From positions 23,223 through 87,222 of the forward strand of contig NZ_JPWI01000018.1 of NCBI RefSeq assembly GCF_003326795.1: a DNA stretch of 64,000 bases. Direction: 5' to 3'. This DNA is from Thalassospira profundimaris. GTDB lineage: Bacteria > Pseudomonadota > Alphaproteobacteria > Rhodospirillales > Thalassospiraceae. Below are positions 58,664-64,000 of the stretch, one piece after another. Below the pieces are notes generated by a model. The model ran no database searches, was not told the DNA's origin, and was given only the letters and a program-made list of their open reading frames with translations. How positions within the stretch are numbered: position 1 is the stretch's first letter; every line of letters starts with the position of its first letter. Position numbers and translations under genes: made by a program.

Positions 58664-59634
58664 ACCGCAACTCCGTTTATGATGTCCCGCACCAAATCTG
58701 CAATTTTCTTCATGTCGCTTTCGTCATAACGCTGATCAACTGGCAGCGGGACAAGAAACTGAGACAAATGTGCTTCATACCAGGATTCAGGCACCGCATC
58801 TTTGACAGTCGCCCACCAGCGTGGGACGAAGACATGTTTCTTAACGAGGTCAGCTGTAAGGGTATCGTGTCTGACGAGCAATGGATAAACCATCGGACAT
58901 TCAAAATTCGAAATATCCGGGATTTGCAACTCATTAAACTGATGCAACTCGGCGTGAAGCAAATTAAAGTTGCTTCTTCTGCGGGCTCGCACAGACGGAT
59001 AGTCAATTTGTTTGAGGATTCTGGATGTTAAAGCCGACATCCGTTTAGGGCCCAAGTCGGCAAGCTCCTTCTCTGCATTCAGGTGCCCCTGATATCCTGC
59101 CCCTGCACCTCGTTCGCACCGAAGAAGCAAGGCATGGTAACGGTCAGCCGAAAAATCTCTTTCGTACGGCAGTTCAATTTCTTGCTTCGAAATCAAGTAG
59201 GCGCCGTCCGTTACCTCAAAAAATTTGCGTGGTGAGTAGCAGATTGCTGCTGCAGAGTCTGAAAAATGATAAAAGGCTTGTGTGTTATCAAGCATGATAT
59301 CCACACCAGCGTATTCTTTGATGACCTCTTCACACCGGGTGTCATAAATCCCGAAATAATTTGGATATATGATCAAGTCCCCTTCCTGAGGAACCTCGTC
59401 AAAGAAGGGAACCATCCCGGACTGGAGCCGATATTTTCTTAAATTTTCCGCTTTAATTTCATCAAAAACAGAACTGCACATATAATAAGGGATAAAAACC
59501 TTACTATATTTCTTTGACCTGATTTGCTCGTGGATACAATATCTGGCCGCATTCAGTTTGAGAGAATCGGGATACAATTCTTTATTAGTATTATAAAATG
59601 GCTCTATATAACCAAAATATTCTTTTTCCAGCAT
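58660..59634 (-). CDS. Short DegT/DnrJ-like PLP protein of unknown role
   Basis: 324 residues from ATG 59634; TTG 59655 would overlap the GT2 stop and is possible. The layout is DegT-like (LNAARYCIHEQIRSKKYSKVFIPYYMC) with Asp116 in MLDNTQAF and the PLP Lys137 in YSPRKFFEVTDGAY, so PLP binding is likely kept. It is shorter and more divergent than sugar aminotransferases (about 370), and the Gly-rich GDGG loop is altered to TDGAY. It may be a second aminotransferase or a PLP enzyme with a new role in glycan acylation. It overlaps the formyltransferase gene. Confidence 0.7.
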   Translation of the reverse strand: MLEKEYFGYIEPFYNTNKELYPDSLKLNAARYCIHEQIRSKKYSKVFIPYYMCSSVFDEIKAENLRKYRLQSGMVPFFDEVPQEGDLIIYPNYFGIYDTRCEEVIKEYAGVDIMLDNTQAFYHFSDSAAAICYSPRKFFEVTDGAYLISKQEIELPYERDFSADRYHALLLRCERGAGAGYQGHLNAEKELADLGPKRMSALTSRILKQIDYPSVRARRRSNFNLLHAELHQFNELQIPDISNFECPMVYPLLVRHDTLTADLVKKHVFVPRWWATVKDAVPESWYEAHLSQFLVPLPVDQRYDESDMKKIADLVRDIINGVAV

Positions 59635-59651
59635 AAGGCCAATCTGACAAA

Positions 59652-60596
59652 TCAATTACACAATGACTTTAAAAACAGCCTGCATTTCTGCTTCATTATT
59701 CTAAACAGCAAACCGAAAAAGAACCCCAAATCAGACAGGCTTTGCAGCCTCGATACCGATTGCCTGACGGACGCAAACCCAAGAGAGAGTTCCTTCCGCT
59801 TGAAGTAATGAAAAGCATAGCAGAAATATAACCTGATCAATCCCTTTCTTATATCTTCAGCGTCAATCCCTTCTCTGTTTGACAACCAGTCATAGGCAAT
59901 TTTCTCATAAGAAATATCAAAAACCCTTGAGAGATTCTCGGTATGTATCCGGTATGCCATAAGCGGTTTGTTGATGAATTTGAAATCACCCAAAAGCGCA
60001 ATTTCAATAAGCAACAACCAGTCTGATACCCGTGGCACCTTATGAGGGAACTCGATTTTCCTCAGAACGTCGCTGCGGACCATATAAGCATTCGCACCGA
60101 TGAAACATCCCAAAGACACGAGATCCTTTGCAACGGCCCCTTCCAAGGGTCTATGCATTGGGTAGTCAACATTAAACTTGGCAATATCTTTCCCCGATGC
60201 ATCGTCGAAAAGCTGCATGTCATGATAACACGCCACGATATCCGGACTATCCAAAAATGCCTGTACCTGTTCCTCAATCTTTGAGCGATGCATCAAGTCA
60301 TCACTGGCAAACCAGCAAAACAGATCCCCGCGGACAAGCGGAAGCAAAGACTGTGCATTTCCCGACGCACCAAGACGTTCGTTATGGACCTGCACGAATA
60401 CTTTACCCTTGTATTTACGAGCGTAATCCTGAGCAATCTCTACGGAACCGTCATCACAATAGTCAATTGAAACAATCAACTCGATATTTTGATAGGTCTG
60501 ATCAAGAACGCTCTCAATCGCGTCGCCGATATACTTCGCATGCCGATAGGACGTCATTCCCACAGTGACAAGAGGCAGCTCTCTGGCATATTGCAT
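59652..60596 (-). CDS. Family 2 glycosyltransferase
   Basis: 314 residues, GT-A fold. LVTVGMTSYRHAKYIGDAIESVLDQTYQNIELIVSIDYCDDGS is the family 2 start, with the metal-binding Asp pair in CWFASDDLMHRSKIE. A late acidic residue in KVPRVSDWLLLIEIALLG likely acts in catalysis. It should add a sugar from a nucleotide donor. A hydrophobic C-terminal stretch may attach it to the membrane. It lies 72 bases after the fused gene. Confidence 0.9.
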   Translation of the reverse strand: MQYARELPLVTVGMTSYRHAKYIGDAIESVLDQTYQNIELIVSIDYCDDGSVEIAQDYARKYKGKVFVQVHNERLGASGNAQSLLPLVRGDLFCWFASDDLMHRSKIEEQVQAFLDSPDIVACYHDMQLFDDASGKDIAKFNVDYPMHRPLEGAVAKDLVSLGCFIGANAYMVRSDVLRKIEFPHKVPRVSDWLLLIEIALLGDFKFINKPLMAYRIHTENLSRVFDISYEKIAYDWLSNREGIDAEDIRKGLIRLYFCYAFHYFKRKELSLGFASVRQSVSRLQSLSDLGFFFGLLFRIMKQKCRLFLKSLCN

Positions 60597-60668
60597 TAAA
60601 ATTTTCCCACACGCCCAGCCAGTAAAATCTGGTCACCAAAGTATCACGCTTACACTGGCTCAGCGTTG

Positions 60669-62204
60669 TTAATCGCCAACAAGCTGCTCTAGGACGGACT
60701 TCAGAGCTGAACACACGTAATCGATTTCGCCATCCGTCAAATAAGGATCCATCGGAAGCGATATCCCTCCCTCTGCCACCTTCTCCGCCACCGGAACACT
60801 AACCGGGCTATCATAGGCCTCGGTTTTATCAATTGTGTAAGGGTAATGAATACCGGTAGAAACCTGCAATTCTGCCAAAGCGTCAATGACAGATTGACGT
60901 GCAATCCCCTTAAGCAAGACGGGGAACAGGTGCCAAACGGCCTCTCCCGCTTTTGTCACCTGAGGCAGATCAAGATAATCGGAACATTCGCCAAGACTTT
61001 CATGATATTTGGCTGCAATCTGACGGCGCCGTTCATTCCAGTCAGGCAAGAGAGACAACTTATAGCTCAAGACATTTGCCTGCAGACTATCAAGTCTGGA
61101 GTTAACGCCCTGAAGTTCGTGTTGGTATTTCACAGTACTGCCATAGTTGCACAATTTCCGAATGCGCTCTGCCAGTACCGGATCGTCGGTCGTAACCGCC
61201 CCACCATCGCCCAAAGCTCCCAGATTTTTAGTCGGGTAGAAACTGAAAGCAGCGGCATGGCCAAGTGAACCTATTTTTTTCCCTTTATAGGTAGCGCCGT
61301 GTGCCTGCGCTGCATCCTCAAGAACAAACAGGCCATGCTTGTTTGCAAGGGCAACAATTGGATCCATATCGGCAGGAATGCCGTACAGATGAACGACAAT
61401 AATCGCCCGGGTTTTCGGAGTGATGTTACTTTCTATCCCGCCAATATCGATTGAATAAGTTCCCTCCAAACAATCAACAAAGACCGGCTTGGCCCCGACA
61501 CTCGACACAGCTAGTGCCGTCGCGATAAAGGAATTGGCGGGCACAATTACTTCATCATTTTCACCAATTCCAGCTGCCCTAAGAGCCAAAGTCAGGGCAT
61601 CCAGACCATTTCCGCAACCAATCGCGAACTCTGTCTCACAGAAGTCAGCAAATCGCAGCTCGAATTCCCGGCAAGCTTTACCAAGAACAAGTTCGTTTGA
61701 CGCCACAGTTGCATCGAAGATTTTGCTGAGATCCGCTTTCAACGTCTCGTGGCAGCGATCAAGTGCAACGAACGGCACAGAGTTGATCTGACCTTTCGCG
61801 GCCAGCCACTCCTTAAACTGACCGTAGTCTCGGATGTAATCACCCTCATCATACAGTTCAGATGCCAATACACTTAGTACACTGTCCGGCTTAAGTGAGA
61901 TGTCTCTCCAATATCCAGGGGGAACAAGAACTCCCTCTTTCCCGGGCACCAGGGTAAATCTGAACTCTCCGCCAAGACCTTCAAACTTAAGGTCCACCTC
62001 GCCACCAAGACACACCATAAACTGCCACAGTTCCTTGTGAGCGTGACTTCCTCGCTCGACCGGCGCATCAGAGCTGGACAAGACATATTGTCGCTTTGCC
62101 AGAAAATTGAACTCTCCACCACATTCCGCAATGGAAAGCGCAAATCCGTCTTTATGATGTGATTGAATTGCCACTGTATGAGGGACAACAATATTTGACT
62201 GCAC
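60669..62204 (-). CDS. Fused FdtA-like 3,4-ketoisomerase and FdtB-like 3-aminotransferase
   Basis: 511 residues combining two enzymes normally encoded apart. Residues 1-135 form a WxcM/FdtA cupin with the signature RGSHAHK (51-57) holding the two catalytic His residues. Residues about 142-511 form a complete DegT/DnrJ/EryC1 aminotransferase: [26 protein letters not shown] (Asp297) and PLP Lys326 in [16 protein letters not shown]. From RmlB product, isomerisation to the 3-keto sugar and transamination would give dTDP-3-amino-3,6-dideoxyhexose (Fuc3N or Qui3N). No frame break lies between the halves. It follows rmlA after 3 bases. Confidence 0.9.
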   Translation of the reverse strand: MQSNIVVPHTVAIQSHHKDGFALSIAECGGEFNFLAKRQYVLSSSDAPVERGSHAHKELWQFMVCLGGEVDLKFEGLGGEFRFTLVPGKEGVLVPPGYWRDISLKPDSVLSVLASELYDEGDYIRDYGQFKEWLAAKGQINSVPFVALDRCHETLKADLSKIFDATVASNELVLGKACREFELRFADFCETEFAIGCGNGLDALTLALRAAGIGENDEVIVPANSFIATALAVSSVGAKPVFVDCLEGTYSIDIGGIESNITPKTRAIIVVHLYGIPADMDPIVALANKHGLFVLEDAAQAHGATYKGKKIGSLGHAAAFSFYPTKNLGALGDGGAVTTDDPVLAERIRKLCNYGSTVKYQHELQGVNSRLDSLQANVLSYKLSLLPDWNERRRQIAAKYHESLGECSDYLDLPQVTKAGEAVWHLFPVLLKGIARQSVIDALAELQVSTGIHYPYTIDKTEAYDSPVSVPVAEKVAEGGISLPMDPYLTDGEIDYVCSALKSVLEQLVGD

Positions 62205-62207
62205 GGT

Positions 62208-63086
62208 TTAACTACCTGAAAGCTTTAATAAATAATCAACATAGTCCGAAGACTTAAGCTGTTTCATTTGTTCGTAAAGTTGCTCTTTGGAAATATTCCC
62301 CACATGAAGGGATGCTTCCTCGGGACTTCCTATCAGGAGCCCCGTATAGCTTTGGTTAAGACGGACAAAATTACACGCATCATTGAGTGCCTCAAATACA
62401 CCTGCATCAATCCAGAAATCTCCACGAGTAAAATTGCGGGCCTTCAGCCTGCCTTCCTGAAGATACAAGTTATTCAGGTCCGTAATCTCGAGTTCACCCC
62501 TATGGCTGGATTCCAGAGACTTGGTTTTCTCAACAACTGTTTCATCATAAATATACAAGCCAACAGCAGCGATGCTTGTCTTGGGCTCCATCGGTTTTTC
62601 GACCAGTGACAGAACCTTTCCAGTTTCAGGATCGCTTTCGATAATCCCGAATCTCTGTGGATCAGGTACAGAGTAGCCGAAAATTGTAGCACCCTCATTA
62701 GCCTGTATCGCCCCCTGGAAGAACTTCCGGAAAGCAGATTTGTAAAACAGGTTATCACCAAGAATAAGGACAGACGGGCTACCTGCGAGAAACTCCTCAG
62801 CAATCAAAAATGCCTGCGCAATGCCAGCAGGTGTCTCCTGCACTGCATATTCAATTGAAATCCCGAAGCGGCTACCATCACCCAAACCACTTTTTATCAA
62901 ATCCAAATCACGGGGAGTGCTAATAACCAATACTTCGGTAATGCCGCCAAGAATGAGCGTCGTCAACGGATAGTAGATCATCGGCTTGTCATAGATCGGG
63001 AATAGCTGTTTGCAAACAAAGCCACTGGAGGGATAAAGCCTGGTGCCGGAGCCCCCTGCCAAAATAATTCCCTTATATCCGTTCAT
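62208..63086 (-). CDS. rfbA: Glucose-1-phosphate thymidylyltransferase RmlA
   Basis: 292 residues, standard length. ILAGGSGTRLYPSSGFVCKQLFPIYDKPMIYYPLTTL carries the nucleotide-binding signature, FLAGSPSVLILGDNLFY the metal site and EKPMEPKTSIAAVGLY the sugar pocket. It joins dTTP and glucose-1-phosphate to dTDP-glucose, starting the amino-sugar pathway. First gene of the leftward glycan operon. Confidence 0.97.
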   Translation of the reverse strand: MNGYKGIILAGGSGTRLYPSSGFVCKQLFPIYDKPMIYYPLTTLILGGITEVLVISTPRDLDLIKSGLGDGSRFGISIEYAVQETPAGIAQAFLIAEEFLAGSPSVLILGDNLFYKSAFRKFFQGAIQANEGATIFGYSVPDPQRFGIIESDPETGKVLSLVEKPMEPKTSIAAVGLYIYDETVVEKTKSLESSHRGELEITDLNNLYLQEGRLKARNFTRGDFWIDAGVFEALNDACNFVRLNQSYTGLLIGSPEEASLHVGNISKEQLYEQMKQLKSSDYVDYLLKLSGS

Positions 63087-63774
63087 CGTTCTTCCTTGTT
63101 CCCAGAAGTTTTTGGGTTAAAACCCCAGTCAAATGGCGACATTTCAGCGACATGCCCGAGGTCAAAATCGATACTTAATTCCATCTCGAAAGTCAAAGAA
63201 ATAGACATTCGCGTTATTCACAACGCATCAAGTAAAACCATTGATAACAACTCGCACTTGATCCTCAGAATTCATTTTTTTAAATTCTGAATAAACCAGC
63301 ACCTTCCGTTCAAAGTTATCGCAGGCATAATCCGCTCAATATCTGGTTCAGTTCACCCTCAAAAAGATCTCACCAGCCTGCAGCAAGCGCTGTTTAACAG
63401 AAATTCCCCCTGCACGTATATTCTTTAAATTGCAGAATTCGCAGTTTACAACTATCTCCTGTAGTCACTCCCATATCCACCTAGCTTACTTACCAGACAT
63501 TTAAAACCCGCCACGAGGGCGAGCCGGCAACGGTTAGATATCTTGATGCCTCACGAAAGCAGTCTGCGCGCGGCTGTCGCCGTGCTCAACCTTCAGACTA
63601 AAATCGCTCCACTGGAGCGATTTCTTCACAGCCTTTCTCAGGACTTACGCGCACCCACCGGGTGCACGGTTCCTTCGAAACCATCAAGTTATGAGAAGGC
63701 TCATAACACAGGAAGACCGCAGGTTCTTTGCGAAGCTGGCGTATGCCAAATGCTGACCCAAGACTAAAACGACA
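63087..63774. other. AT-rich gene-free region upstream of the glycan operon
   Basis: About 690 bases with stops in all frames and no gene I can support. It must contain the rmlA promoter, but I see no convincing -35/-10 pair or JUMPstart-type element. Arms TCAGAATT (63265-63272) and AATTCTGA (63283-63290) form a stem around a T-rich loop. Perfect arms AAATCGCTCC and GGAGCGATTT (63601-63623) form a compact hairpin. Confidence 0.5.
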
Positions 63775-63804
63775 AAACCCCGCCGGATGGCGGGGTTTGT
63801 TCGT
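63775..63804 (+). terminator. Terminator hairpin next to a tRNA-end fragment
   Basis: Perfect 10-base arms AAACCCCGCC and GGCGGGGTTT with a four-base loop and GTTCGTTTT after. It stands just before the 20-base copy of the tRNA end at 63806, the same arrangement as the second hairpin and the real tRNA end, so it may once have ended a tRNA transcript. With A-rich sequence on the left it could act in both directions. Confidence 0.65.
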
Positions 63805-63805
63805 T

Positions 63806-63825
63806 TTGGTTGCGGGGGCAGGATT
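63806..63825. repeat. 20-base copy of the initiator tRNA 3' end
   Basis: TTGGTTGCGGGGGCAGGATT is identical to 63971-63990, the 3' end of the tRNA gene with its CCA. After it the sequence diverges (AGCGCTCGC), so no full tRNA is present here. The two copies are 165 bases apart, each preceded by a terminator hairpin. Confidence 0.8.
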
Positions 63826-63935
63826 AGCGCTCGCTTTGCTCGCTCAGCTCCGGCCTTTGGCCTCCGCAAAGAACCTTTAAGCAAACAGGCTATGGCCTGT
63901 TTGCGAGGTTCAGATCCACAGCCCCGGCGACAAAT

Positions 63936-63967
63936 AAAAAAAGCGGCCCCGTAAGGGACCGCCTTTT
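63936..63967 (-). terminator. Terminator of the tRNA gene
   Basis: On the minus strand GCGGTCCC and GGGGCCGC pair with one G-U around TTAC, followed by TTTTTTTATTT. It begins 4 bases past the tRNA CCA end. A further perfect hairpin, arms GCAAACAGGC and GCCTGTTTGC (63881-63904), lies beyond it. Confidence 0.8.
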
Positions 63968-63969
63968 TC

Positions 63970-64000
<31 letters not shown>

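Overview
The window looks like chromosomal DNA of a marine or soil alphaproteobacterium of the Rhodospirillales, most like Thalassospira. This is judged from protein character, a moderately GC-rich coding style and operon types; no database search was possible. Genes are dense, mostly in long operons, and almost all are catabolic until about 52.3 kb. From there the style changes to a visibly more AT-rich surface-polysaccharide cluster.

1-20.7 kb, sugar and sugar-acid oxidation. After the end of a MacB-like permease and a NodT-type outer-membrane efflux lipoprotein comes a divergent pentose cluster. A YjhG-like IlvD/Edd dehydratase and a XylB-like sugar dehydrogenase run left. XylF-XylH-XylG (D-xylose-type ABC importer), XylX (2-keto-3-deoxy-pentonate dehydratase, FAH fold) and a ROK regulator run right. 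A second block runs left: an arabonate-type IlvD/Edd dehydratase, a DHDPS/NAL-family lyase, 2-ketoglutarate-semialdehyde dehydrogenase and an RraA/HMG-aldolase-fold protein. It diverges from a tripartite tricarboxylate-type (TctCBA) importer followed by a LacI regulator. Two copies of a TGTATGCGCATACA dyad sit on the two divergent promoters. The logic is a Weimberg-type non-phosphorylating route from pentose or aldonate to 2-ketoglutarate, with two unrelated enzymes for the keto-deoxy-acid step.

20.7-34.4 kb, formate and a sigma-54 system. LysR, fdsGBAD and fdhD encode an NAD-linked molybdenum formate dehydrogenase. Next comes a long OFA-family MFS transporter whose upstream region carries a textbook -24/-12 promoter and two dyads at enhancer distance. 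A GNAT acetyltransferase follows, then a Cache-type histidine kinase and a GAFTGA-containing sigma-54 response regulator that probably act on that promoter.

34.5-52.3 kb, tryptophan to anthraniloyl-CoA. Tryptophan 2,3-dioxygenase, kynureninase, 2-aminobenzoate-CoA ligase, acyl-CoA dehydrogenase, enoyl-CoA hydratase, a MarR regulator, an SDR and the fused 2-aminobenzoyl-CoA monooxygenase/reductase run left. They continue into a complete branched-chain-amino-acid-type ABC importer, a thioesterase and a RidA-like protein. Diverging from them are an alpha/beta-hydrolase kynurenine formamidase and a FadB/FadJ-like enzyme that appears to have lost its C-terminus.

52.3-64 kb, glycan island. rmlA, a fused FdtA-FdtB protein, a GT2, a short DegT-like protein, a sugar formyltransferase, a FemAB/GNAT-like protein, rmlB, a CgeB-like glycosyltransferase and a PglK/MsbA-like ABC flippase run left to a strong terminator. 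They should make a dTDP-3-acylamino-3,6-dideoxyhexose and a glycan containing it. The window ends in the 3' part of an initiator tRNA gene; a 20-bp copy of its end lies 165 bp away, possibly a trace of integration or tRNA duplication.
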